Source: Anas platyrhynchos
Taxonomy: Eukaryota > Chordata > Aves > Anseriformes > Anatidae
Assembly: GCF_047663525.1 (NCBI RefSeq)
Contig: NC_092604.1
Location: forward strand, 10,837,501 to 10,901,500
Direction of reading: 5' to 3'
DNA: 64,000 nt
Both the position numbers and the translations under genes were made by a program. Numbering within the stretch: the stretch's first letter is position 1; every line of letters begins with the position of its first letter. Shown here piece after piece: positions 33,085-46,200 of the stretch. The notes beneath the pieces are model-generated. The model did no database searches, was not told the origin of the DNA, and saw only the letters and a program-made list of their open reading frames with translations.

Positions 33085-34277
33085 GTCTGTCTAAATTTCA
33101 GGCTTTATTTTAAGCAGCAGTCACTGACCTTCTCGTCCGGTCTCCATCCCATGCTGAGCCTTGGAACCTTCAGGAGTTTGAGGGAGAGATGAGAACACGA
33201 CAGAACTTCGCTGTAAACACCTCCAAGGCTTTCTTCCAGCTGGAACCTGCAGCCTCCCCAGCTGCTGCAACAGATGTCAGCCCCTTGGAGCTCTGCAGAG
33301 CAACCTGTGCTCATGGCCCACACCGCGTGCAGCAGCATCAGGCCTGAGGAGTAGCGCTGCTTGTTTAAAACCTCCTGTGAGCTCCCCAACGGGAGAGTAA
33401 AGAAGGAGCGGGTGTGGGAAAGCCAAAGGAATCAACCTCGGATTATAAACTCTTCAAATGGTGCCTGAATTGTCACTCACAAGACACAACTCATCGCTGT
33501 CAGCTGGTGCTTGACTGATGCAGAACTACTACGCAGAAGAGGCAGAGACCGGTGCTGCAGGCTGTGACACCAGGTACAAAACCACAAATCCAGCTGCTGT
33601 CTATAAAGGTTTTAATATCAGTATAAATAGGGAACAGTTACAAAAAATTGCAAGACTGGAGCAATGGAATTTTGACTTAAAAACCTTGAGTGAGGCCTTG
33701 CTCTTCAGAAACACACACAACACACAGACTGCAGGGTGGAGGGGAGGCGTGAGCACACATACACCATCTTGCCTTGAACCATTCAGTACAAAAATAGGAG
33801 TAGAAAGATGGTCTCTGAATTGCTGGCTGATCCCTAGGTTGTGCCTTAACTGGACTCTGACTGTGAGGGAGAGGCAGATTGCACCTTGTGTTACGAGCAG
33901 AGTTAATGCCCAGAGGGAAGTCTGTCCCCTCTCTCCATCCAGCCACAGCTGCCCCAGCTGGGAGGTACAAGCTATAAAAATAAAGGTTTTGACTCTTCAG
34001 CACTTGTACCTGGGCCAGGACGCTCCAGCAGGTGGAGCGTGGGCTGCTGAGTGAGGAGCCCCTCTCAGCTCTCCTTACATTCACTCTGCTTCTGCACCGC
34101 AAGAGTTCAACGGGATCTGGCTGCTGCTGTCACAGCTCGGTTCACAACGCTGCCCGGACCAGGCCTCCCTCCCGCCCCAGTCCTCATTACAAGCTCTGCC
34201 AACGGTGATGCCTTCTGTGGTGGACATGAATCGTTCTGGCGCAAGTCCTGCAAAGGGAGGCGGCGGCAGGATCCAAT
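33085..34277 (-). other. NUP188: NUP188 3'UTR (inferred)
   Basis: Minus-strand sequence after the NUP188 stop (34278-34280) down to the first clear minus-strand AATAAA, at 33104-33109. That makes about 1.2 kb of 3'UTR. The true end could be nearer if a variant signal is used. Confidence 0.55.
33104..33109 (-). terminator. Probable polyadenylation signal of NUP188
   Basis: TTTATT on the plus strand reads AATAAA on the NUP188 strand, 1.17 kb after the stop codon. I saw no other canonical hexamer on that strand between here and the stop. Confidence 0.6.
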
Positions 34278-37200
34278 CTATCTCTGCACGTGCCGGACAA
34301 AGGCCTGCACGAGCTGAAACAAAGGCTCCTGCCCCTCAGGCCCCAGCTTGGAGGCAGACTTTCCCTGGGGAGAGGGAAGGACCCCGCTGGCAGGTGAAGA
34401 GGGACCACCACGGCGGAAGTAACGAGACAGGCTGGAGAGCAGGGTACTCTGAAATCAGAAGCACGCAACCAGTTAGGTTCTTCCAAGCACGCAGCCCTCT
34501 CCCTCCCCAAACAAGGTGGCACAGGACCAGCCACCACCGCGTGCAGCCTCGGATACCTAAGGCTGTCGGCTCACGCAGGGGAATGGCTGTCCTGGGCAGC
34601 CAAAGACAAACGACCTCTTCCCACAAGACAACTCAGAGCGAACAGTGAGAAGGGAAGGTACAAACTGCTCACCAGCTCAGAGCTGAGCTCCTGTTTCATT
34701 CGCTGCTTATCGCGGGGATGCACAGCCGGGTCTCTCAAGTACCGCACGGCCTGGGAGATGAGCAGGTAGAAACAGTTTTCCATTGTAAACATAAGCAGAG
34801 ACCTGTGCAAGGAAACGCAGATCAGCAGGAGCCAAACATTCTAGGTTCAAGGTCACACGCCCTTAGAAAGGCTTCACCCGCAGAGTACATAAGACAGAAC
34901 GCTGCTGCAGCTCAGATTTTGCTCAAGCAGTGATAGCCAAAAAACCACGACACCTACAGAGTATAAATCCCCAGTGACCAACAGGAAACTCTTGCCTTAA
35001 ATTTTCTGATAAAAAAAGCTTTAAACAACTCTTCACCTGCATCTTCAGTGGCAAACTTAAAATGGGATGGCTTCACACAGCCTCCCCAAAACATCTCTCC
35101 TTGCTTTTTTGGACAGTCTCTGATGGGCTCCCTGAACTCCTTTGACTCAGAATGAGAAGCTCTGAAGATACACTAACACATCCAAATCTCAGTTCTGATC
35201 TGAGGAACACTGGGTTCTGTTCCTCAGCCATGACTAAATAAAAGGGTTAGAAAACTTACTTGAGGGTTTTGGTTCCCTCTTGCATATTCAGCCCTGCAGC
35301 TTGAGGGAAAGGTTCCTTCTTCTTATCCAGCTGCGGGGAAAAAAACAACATTAGAGACAGCAGATAGAAGGGAATAAATACTCCCATTCTTCAAAATATT
35401 AGTTGAAAAGTTCTCTGAGGTTACTGCAACAGCTGTGCTTTCCCAAACAGAAATGCCAGTACCTCTCCCAGCATGTTCAGGGCCACGTTGACCGTGGCAA
35501 GGAGGGTCCCAAAGGAAGGTGCCACATCTGAATCAAAAGCAGGTGTGGTGAAACTCAAAACAAAGAGCACGTTGAACTCAGCAAGGTCCAGTGACTGTGG
35601 AGAAAAGGAAAGAGGAGTGAATGACCCTTGAGGCCACGAGTATGCTACCGTCATGGTAACAGCAGTATTTAGTCCCTGTATCATACTTTTTGTATGAAGA
35701 ACTCTAAGCACTGAGGTCACTTCCCAAATCTCAAGTGTGCAGCCAGAAGAGCAAAGAGTGCTCTGCAGAGTACTGCACACGCAGACCGTACAGCTCCCAA
35801 ACTGTGTAGCTGTGTAGTCTGCCACCCGGTGGCAAGCTGAAGTAATGACTGCAGGTAAACGTAACCTGCAGGCAGCGCAAGGAAAAGGAAGTAACTATCC
35901 AGAAGAAAGCTTCAGGACACTGCCAGATTCGAGGATTACACCTTGCTTGTCTGCACTTGGAGACCAGCCACTAGGTCACACCTACACAGGAGAACTTCTG
36001 CAAAGACTGACAGGCTGAGCACACAAACCCAGCTGGGTTACTGGGCTTTTTTTTTTTCAGACCAGTGCCTGATAACTAAGGGGAACTCCTTGCACCCCGC
36101 TTTCCTGCTTTGTGCAGCAGGACAGCAGACAGATGGAGGGCGAGGTCACTGTCTCAAGCTGGACAGGCTGTGCCTCGCTTCATGGACCCAAAACATCACT
36201 TGGGATGCTGGAAGCTTCCCCACCCAGGTAGCAGCATCTCTCCTCTTCCCCTACCTGATCAAGGAGTATCTGGCAGACGTCGGGGGTGAAATGGCGCAGG
36301 GCAGCAAGAGATTTGCTGAGGATCTTTAAGAGGCTGTACTGCACCATGAGCAGTGCCTTCTGCTCTGCTGCCTCTGACTCAGGGCTGGGATGTTTGGAAG
36401 AGGCTTGGGGATTACGCTGCACTCGTGGAGTCACGCTCGATGGAAGGGAGTCACCATTTTTCGTCTGCAGAGAAAGAAAAAACTGTCTTGGACACAGGCG
36501 TGATTGTTTTGCACTAAGGCTGATGCTTTCAGGGAAATAAATGCAACAAACAAAATCAATGAGGAAATAAGGCACCCAAATTCTATCACCTGCTAGAAGT
36601 ATGAGAATCTGCACTTAGTGTGCATCAGGGGAGGCATTGAATTCTAGGGAAGTTGCTGCAGAGGCTGTTCAGAGCTCACATTCTGGGAAAAGAACCCCTA
36701 ATCATCGCACGCCAAGCCTTAGCCATGCTGAAACAGCACAGCAGTAGCAATCCATTACCTCCACCTCATATTCAACAAAGGATTCTCCAAGAAAAGAGCT
36801 CTATCTCTTAACCAAATTAAACCACATCAAGGACACCACATCAGTAGCGTCTTAATTAATGGCCCTACCGAACACTACAGCAATGCAGCTTTCCTGCTGC
36901 ATTAGGCAGCTCTAAAATGATAACAGCACCACTCAGGCACTGGCTGCTGTTTCTTAAGGACTGGATTTACACAATACAGAGTTTGTAAAGTCTTCATTTG
37001 AAGGATTTCTTTTTGCTATGTAAAGATGAAAATCCTAGCTATTGACGATTGTTAGTAATCACTGCTGGGAAGAGAGCCTGGATATTGAGTAATATTTGCC
37101 ATTTAATAGGGAGCATAGGTGCACAACACTCCTAACTTGGTTTAGGATCCCCATCTCACCTGTAGATAATGCTGGAGCATCTTGCGGCTGTGCAGGAGGG

Positions 37201-40200
37201 AGGTACAGGCCTGACACAGGTAACACAGATTCACCTGAAATAAATAAGAGGAAGAAACTTCGTAAAAGATCAAATCCCATCCTTTTATTGCCATTGGTGG
37301 AAGCCAGAAAAGCCCAGTTAAACAGAACAGTGTGACCGTAAAAAATCATGTGCTTTCTAGATTTCCCAGTATTTTCTCTGAGTCACCACTGGGAAATGGG
37401 AGTCAGACATGGAATTCCCCAGGTCACTTTTCCAAGCTACCATCTCTCTGTCCCCAACACATTTACCTTTCCTTACTCGATTCAGGACAAGGCAGAATCA
37501 CGTTACAGAACAGACATTTAAATGACCTCAGTGATAATTCCTACTAAAAGAGCATAATAAAAAGGCAATGAAGTGCCACTTTCTCTTACCGCATCCAACT
37601 TCCTGCACTCCAACACAATTATTATCTACAGCAGTATCCTGACCCCTACCTGCATGTCCCTCATAAGCTGCGGCAGGTGGAAATGCCACTCCTTTGTGAA
37701 ATTTGAGAGCTGGAGAATGAAGCCAACAGTGTGATCAGCCTCTTCTAGACAGGCCAAACTCTGTACTGTCCGTACTGCGTTCAGGCACTGGAAAGGACAG
37801 AGAAATACATCAGAACGGTGACAGCTAATGCAGGGAGTCCAGTCCATTCCCTTCTCTAGAAGGAAAAGCTGAAGGTCCAGAGATCTGCCCTTAAGAACAG
37901 AGAATGCTTTCACAAAAGTAGTCACGCAGCATATGGGTCAGAGACTCAGAGCACTTCATATTCTTATCCAAAGGTCAATGCATTCCAAAACTGTGCTGCC
38001 ATATGAGAAGACAGTTATCTGTCTGGGGAGCCTGCTTCTGAACAGGGAACTCACCACCTGTGTACAAACAGCACCTGACACAACCCACCCAGTGCAGCTA
38101 TTTCAGTACTGCAGGACACGAGAGCTCGCCAGCCTGAATGGCAACTGAACTCTGACTGCTGCATCTTCCTTACTTGAGCAAGGCTCTCACTCTCTTCTTT
38201 TCAGAGCAGAGAGTCACAAAGTGAGTTCCCATCAAACCTTCAATTCTGCTGCTGTGTTGAGTGGGTGTACTCAGCACCTGTAGCAAAGTTATAACACCCC
38301 CAAGCATGAACAGCACCAACAGATGGTGACTGCCCAGCTCTAACACCACCACAACAACCACCCCTCGCCTCACTGTATGGCTTGTAGGCTTTCTGCCTTC
38401 TCCCACTATTTAATTCTACTGTAAATCTTTCTGAGACACGAGCGATGTCTTTTCAGTGCTTCTACAGTTTCTGACACGTTTCCACTGCTATTTCAACAGA
38501 GAAGCCAAGCGAGCCATCACAGAGGAAGTACGTGACATACCTGAAGGATCCTCTCCTGATGGACACCAACAAAGTCCATTGCTTCCGTCAGGAAGTTGTA
38601 TCTCAGCGTCTTAAGAAGGCGCTCCATCAGGGACATGGAGAGACGATACACACCAGGCCAGGAGGGAGCATCCAAAGACTTCCGAGATGAAGCAGATGTC
38701 TGAAGAAAACAGATGTAAGAACAAATGACCTATTTACACTGCTGCCCAGCATGACACATGCCACAGCCCCTTCCCTTCATTATGGAAGCCTCCACGTTCT
38801 AGGGGAGCTGCTGTCCTCCCACACCCCAAGGGCTCCTCTCCAGCCACAGCCTACAAGGCAGAGCAGGGCAAGCTCTCCTGGCACATTCCCACAAGCTCTC
38901 CTGGCACATTCCCACTCAGAAGCACTCACCTGAATGGCCCCATTACTGCTGAGCTGATACACGCTCAGGAGGGGCAGGCAGACACTCTGTGTGACACCAG
39001 CTCCAGCCACTGCTGCTGCTCCCTGCAAGGCGCAGAACAAACCACCATTAAGATCTGTATGCATCTCCCCTATGAAGAAAGAGGCTTCTTCTGCATTACG
39101 TATTTCTGCCCTTTGCACTGCCACCACCCTTTTAGAAAGCCTTCATCACACATGTCTATATTGTTAAAAATTCAGTATCGTGAAAAGCAACACTGTTCTT
39201 CCAGTAAAATCTGATCTGCATAACTCTACTATGAACTCTTTCTGTATCATCTGATTTGGTAAATACCTAATCTTTGAAAAGAGCTGGCTACGGAATTATC
39301 TTGCTTTCACCTTAAGTCCAACAAAAAGTTGAATTTGTAGTAGAAAAATAACATTTTATTGCAACTAATGAGAAACTAGGTTCCAACGTTTAATACTGCT
39401 TTAAATAGCTGGGATAATTTGCATTGCAAAAGAACATGTTGAGTAAAAGTGCCTGCTCTAAATTACAGGTCTGCTCTGGCTGGCTCAGCTCGTCCATCCT
39501 CGACATATCACTATCTAGAACAAGGCAAACTAAGCAGGCATACAAACAGGACCTACTGCTTTCTAGTCTCTAAAAATCCCTTTAACTATAGAACACTGTT
39601 CAGCTGCAACGCAGACAGAATAACAAGATATATGGCTGCAATTAAGATGTATAGCTCTGTGCTTTCATTTCTCAGCATATCTCACCTGTTGCGTCCTTGC
39701 TAAAGTCAGCAGTAAATGTAATGAGGCCTCTGTGAAGTGAAGGTTTTGCTTAACTCTCAGACTGATCTCCAAAGTAGCAAAAATTGTAGGAAGTACAGGG
39801 ACCTTCCTAGTAATCTGTAGCCAGTAGTCTCCATCTTCATCAACTTCACAGAGCTCTTTTGCCAGATGCAGACCCAAAACACATACCTGGAAAGGAGAGC
39901 AAGGTAGAGGCTTGACATGTATACCAAGACAGAAATATATTTTGAAAGCATTTCACAAGATGATCTAAAGCTCAATCATTCTCAGAATTGTAAATTAAGG
40001 CACCCGGTGTCCCTTACACTCTGCAAAATTCCTCGCTCTAATAGCAGTTGTGACAATGCTCCTTAGGGCAGATCTGAAGGAAAGGCAGCAACAGTCAATT
40101 TCCCAGACTGACATGTGCCAAAAAGCCATGGAGTAATTTTCAGGTAGAAACTGCCAAAAGCTTCCTTTTTGGAGGCAGCAGGCTGTGAGGGAAAGTTGTT

Positions 40201-43200
40201 CCAAATATACACAAAACTTTTATTTAGAGAAAGACACTGCAAATCAGGTGAACAGGTCTTTTACCCCATCTCGCTGGTCCTTGTGTTTAACCCGGGAGAC
40301 ATCGTCTGTTTCCATGCTGTCCTTGTCATCTGCAGCATCTCCCAGGGTGAGGCTGTGCCGAGTCTGATCAAAGAGGGCAATGACCTCGTCTTGGAGTGTT
40401 TCACACACACTGAGCACCAGCTGGGAGTACTGTGGGATCTCATTCACTGTGACATTCACAGGAGAGACAACAGTTAACATGCAATTCTTGTACTTCGGTT
40501 TCCAGTTTAACTGATAACATCATCAGTACACCTTCCTTGAAGGCAGTATTTACTATTTTCATTTCAAAACCTACAAAGCAGATTGCCAGGAACTGTAACT
40601 AGGTTAGACGATTAAACCTAGGAGGATACAGTCAGTGATAAGATTACCACTGGAATAATAAAAACCATACAGTATTCCCAGGAAGTCAAGTAAGTTCATG
40701 ACATTTCAAAGCACAAAGCAAGTACTACTATGGACAGATTATTCCGTAGCTGCTCACTGCAGCATTTCTTACCCACTTCTCCGGACTGCTGGTACCAGTC
40801 CATGCATGCAGCCTATGTTCCGTGAGGCATGTAAGTACTACGTTCTCATCAAAACCATTATAGGAAATTGCACCTCCTTTTACCACCATGATCGAAAATT
40901 CAAATTCATCAGCAAGAAAAATGTTTAAAAAATAAAATATTTCTCCTTTTTATTTATTTTCTGAAAGATATGGGCTTGCAGTGCCCAAGCAGTGGGACAA
41001 GGACTACGCTCAGGTAAGCTGACACACTCCTCAACATCACAAGTGCCTTTATTGCACAGCACAGAGAAATAGTGCTCAGATTTCACTGAGGGTCTTCAAG
41101 TACTACTGCAACATGAAGCGTCCCACATGTGACCGGAGTCATGACCGGACTAGTTTCTCCATTTTTATTTTTATTATTTTTTTTTTTTTTAACAAAATGT
41201 ACCCTCTTAAGATTTTCTTGTGTTTGCGTTTGTTATCTCTAGCTAGAAATTACCATTAGGGTTTAAGCTCTACATTCAGTCTGTGAGATGGCAATACTGG
41301 GGGGTGCCTACCAAACCTGCCAAGCTATTTTCAAAAACACACAGCAATCCTACCTTCATCTCTATCAAACTGATCAAACATAGGGGTTATTGGTGGGAAA
41401 AGACAAGACAAGGGAAGACATGCATATTGTGACCAGTAAAACTAAAACTAGCTAAAACAAACCAGAAAAAAGCAGAGTCCCACAAGCTTCTCTACTTTTT
41501 CTCCTTTGTTTTATCCAGCCAACATCCTGCTCTACAGCTAGCATCACACACACACTGGAAACACGAGAGCATTAAGGTCTATTCAGCCACGGCAGCCGTG
41601 CTCTTGACACTTGCACGTACACCACCTCACCTTTCATCTCCTTCATTTGCAGCACAGTGATAAGAGCTGAGAACACTTTGGCTTTTGTTTTCTCCATCAT
41701 CTGCTGATCTGCCTGTAGTATTCCCTCCAGAATCTGCGTCAAGGAGTTTATGATTTTATCCACAGAACCCAACTCGCTGACAACAAAAAGGGAGACCTCT
41801 TCAGATTAGACAAGATCCCTCAACAAATATACTGGCTCAACTGAGCTGTGTGGATCATAGGTTCTATGAGCCACACAAATAAAAACAGTTCCTCCAAGCA
41901 AACTTTAAGTCACTACTTGGATCTCACTAAAGACATTCCACAACACAGTCAGAGTGCAGGACTATCACAAAAGCTTTTTGATACACTTTTCACCAGCAAG
42001 CAGGAAGCCAAACCATACATTTATTGCTACAAGTTCTTTCAGCCACAAACTACAGATATTTGCCATCCCAAAAGAACAGTCCATGATAAGGCATCAATTT
42101 CCTCCCCAAATCACTAAGGGGAGCTCACTAGAACAGACACTCACACACAATCTTCTCTTATATTTAGCAGTGACTAATAACGATCCATGCAAATGCAAAT
42201 ACCTACCTCTTCCACTGCTTTAGCAGGATCAGAAGAAGGGTACATAGCATAGACCCCAGCTGCAGACAGGATACTGACGTGGGAACTAGAAGCTAAGAAG
42301 AAACATTACAAGAGTTAGAGGTGCCACTAGTTACATACTGGAAGTGCTCAGCCCAGTACTCAAATGCTGAAATGCTCAGCATCACCAAACGGCCAAGCTG
42401 CATCTTCAGCAGCTACCAGCGACTGGGGACCAGAGTCAGGACCCTCTGCAGAGCCACCCACTGATGACAAGAATGGCACATAGCAAATAAAGATTTATAA
42501 GACGCTCATCAATTCAGGAGAAAGACGTTGTTTCAGCCCAATTTCACCAGATCTAAAACAACCTCTGATGGCAAACAACTGCAGAAATAGAATTCCTCAT
42601 AATATGGAGGAGATGAGCAATTGGAAAATTCAAGAACTAAGAGGAACAAACACCTACCAAAACCTTGGTTCCATTTAGCACATCCAGAAACAATTGCTGA
42701 TGAACCGCGGAATCAGTCAGATGCATTATATCTGCCTAAGAACCACAAAGATACAGAGATCAACCACATATAACAGAAGATACACACTTTTTCCAGTCTA
42801 ACATCTTTGTACTGTTTTGTTACTTTAAGAATTCACCAATTTTGTCATCTGCTAAATGATACGATTTTACAGAGCTCACTGTAGTGCATGATCAGTTAAC
42901 AAAGTCAGCAATGGCTAATTTCCCTAGTGGGGTATCCCTGCCTCGCTTGATTCAACAAAATCTAAGTAATTCTATAAACCTGAAGAGAATTGCCATAAAA
43001 ATAATAGCATATTGCCCCTCTCCGCTGAGAGGGGCAATATGCTCAGTTCTATTAAACAGCAAACCACTACCTACTCTAAATTCATACAATGCTTGTACCA
43101 ACCTGTGTAGTAAGCATATATACAACATAATTAAAAGAAAAAAAACAGTGCATTTTCAGTGCAGCCTAGCTAGCCCTTAGAACTTGACACTGTGTTATTC

Positions 43201-46200
43201 AAAATGTTAATTTCAGATTATTATGAGATATAAGAGGAAAAAGTACAATGGTAGCTCTTACGTGGCTCGTAGAAATAATGAGCAGCATCCGCCAGGCTGA
43301 GATCAGCATTTGATACTCTGTCGCGGAGGCACAGCTGCTACCCTCTGTCTCTGCCACATGATATGCCAGTAGCTTCACATATTCTGACCAGTAACCAAAG
43401 CGCTTCTTGTTGGAGAAATTCTTCAGCGTGTCTTTCAGGGACTGATCCAGTGAGCCCCTGACCAAAGCAAGAGCACAAGATCAGCGTATTAAAGGAAAGT
43501 TACGTTCAGAAAAACAAACTTGGTAGGAGAAAGCTACTAAAATGTTATTCAGCAATGACTGCAGTATGTATAACTTATTTCACAGTTAATTTTAATAACT
43601 ACTGTACGTTCTTATTCTGGCATACAAGGAAAGTAGAGAAGGGACTACCAGAGACTCACTTGACAACATAGTAGATCTCCAAGCAGATGATTTTCATGAT
43701 TAACGCACAGGTGTCCAAGACACTGAGCTGCAAAGACAAAAAAAAAGCAAAATCTGAGCCCTTTGCTCTGCAGAGCGAGTGGAACTCTGATTTAACCCTA
43801 CCAACCCACTCGCAGTGACTGATCATCCAGTTTTTCAGGAGATAGGAGAAGTTATGTCATTTGACCAAAGACCAGCGAGGATAAGGAAAAAATGCTGGGT
43901 TCAAAGCAGCAGTCAAACTGAGCGAGAGCACAGGCTCTTCGTAACGAAGAGGACAACTCTCACAGAAAAGAATGCAAAGAACCTAATCAACTCCTCTGGG
44001 ATACCAGCTAGCCTGAGGTATGCCTTAAAAAAGATCTTCTATCAAACAGCATACACGGTATGGATACAGATACACCACATACAGCACACCTTCCATAGAG
44101 TGTTAACACAGGTGCCAGATAACATCTATTTTTGCTTCACTTGTGGAAAAAAAAAAAAGAGAACTTCAAAAGATTGTCCGCTGTTATACAGCTAGTCTCT
44201 GCAAAGCCAGACAGTGCATGCTTCAGCTGCTGCATGGTGTTTGAATTAGTTGATCACACTTCTTTTTAGAAAGCTGCGAGCACAAAGAGCCACAGCCACT
44301 CTCAGAAACCCGCTATGAGAAGAACATGCATCTACTCAAAATGAAGGCAGTTAATTCACCTCTGATGTTTCTGAAGGTGGAGGAAGGGTCCCAAACAGTG
44401 GATTGGTCAAATTTTCCCAAAACTTTGGCCTAAAAGATACATGCAGAAGTAGTATCAGTTATCTCCCCCATAACACATGCCCAGAAGCATTTTGACTGTT
44501 CCAAATGTCACAGAAAATACCCTTTAGTGCACAGCTATATAATCTTACATTTCCAAAAGAAACAGAACAACAGATATTTGCTTCTGAACACACACACGTG
44601 GGCTTCTCATCTTTCCCCAGAGACAGTACAGGTCAAGCTCAGAGCCCACAAACTGCATACTTTTACCAAGACACGCAAAGACTGGGATGCAATTGTCCCT
44701 GAAAAGTCTGGTGAACCCAAGAAAAGTGTTATGGAAAAAAGGCAGCAAAACACACTGTAGGAAAACAACAACTCACTTTGTCCTCAGAACCAGCATGGCA
44801 CTATCTCGGCGGTCCTGCCACAGGGCATGCAGGAAGGCAATGGCAGCACGATGTAAGAGGGGAGGGCACCAGTACCTCTCCTGTTGTTTGGAGTCTATCA
44901 GCTCTAAGACTACTTGGAGGCAACTCCACTCCCCTAAGCTGAACTCCTAAAGCAAAAGGAAATGAGAGAGGTTACAGCTCCACAATGCAGGCACCTATTA
45001 AAGCAGAATGTGCTCAATTCCACTCAAAACACACACGCACAAATAAATTTTGAGTATGTGATGCAGAGACAAACTTTGTAAATGACTACAAGGAACGTGT
45101 AACGGGAGAAAAAGGATGTATATTTGTAGGGGTATAAAAAAATGAGCTAAGCTAAGACTTGGTAAGACCAAGTGCCTTATAAAAAGTCCCAACCCAAGAC
45201 AACCTCCAACTGCAGCACACTAGAGACTGAGTGGGTATTCTGGAAAACTGATACCATCCATTGTGTATCAATCTTCCCACTGAATGGCCACTGTCAGGAG
45301 TCAAGAGAAAAAGTCACAGGTATCTTTGCTCTGACCCAGTACAGATGTTCTTATGTTAACTCGGTATCTTCCTTGAAAACTGGGGAAAGTTTGTCTTCAG
45401 TTGTAGGGAAAAGTGAAGCTGGGACAACAGCACATCCATTCATTGCAAGCACATGCTGAATTTACATTTATGTTAGGCACATCAGGCTACATATATGACC
45501 TTTTGCATTTTAGAGACCAATGCCACAAGACTCCTAGGAATATTACAATAAAAGACTAGTGAGTTCCCAGGCAAATATCTGCTCTTCTACCTTTGACCCA
45601 TCGCTGCCATCCTTGACTTCCAAGTTCAGGAACAGTTCAATGAGTCCAGGCTGTGTCTCCACTGCAACGGTAAGGAATTCCAGTATCATGACCTTAATAC
45701 GCATGTCCTCAATCTTGCTCTGCAGGCGGGTGAGGAAGGCATCACGGATAGCAGCAGCATCACTGCCAAGACAGGCATAAACAGACATGGGAGCAACCTG
45801 CAAGAGGAAAAAAATAAAATCAGAAAAAAAGGATAACTTCTCTATTCATAGAAGTGACCTACATTTTACACTGAGACTCCAAAATGTTTGACAGTGAATC
45901 TAGGAATATATATAAGGGAACTCAGAAGTAACAGTTATTGTCGTTAAGAAGGAAGAATCTTGCAAAGTGATCTAAATTTTCTTCTTTGTCAATTTTGCTT
46001 TATCTATCATCTGTTTGTAAGGGAGACCGGAAAGGACAAAGAAAACAGATTTTGAATAATGCTTCTTGAAATTAAAAAGAGATGGATTTAAATGCTTAAA
46101 TAGAACTGCAAATACAATCTAAGAAGTATAAGCAGCCAAAAAGAGCATGTCTGAAAGGCAAAGTTGGAAACTCCTCTTAAAAACTTAAATTAAAGGAATT

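Noticed and set aside
43006..43043. MicroRNA gene at the 17-bp hairpin
   Set aside because: The stem is about half the length of a normal pre-miRNA and flanking sequence does not extend the pairing.
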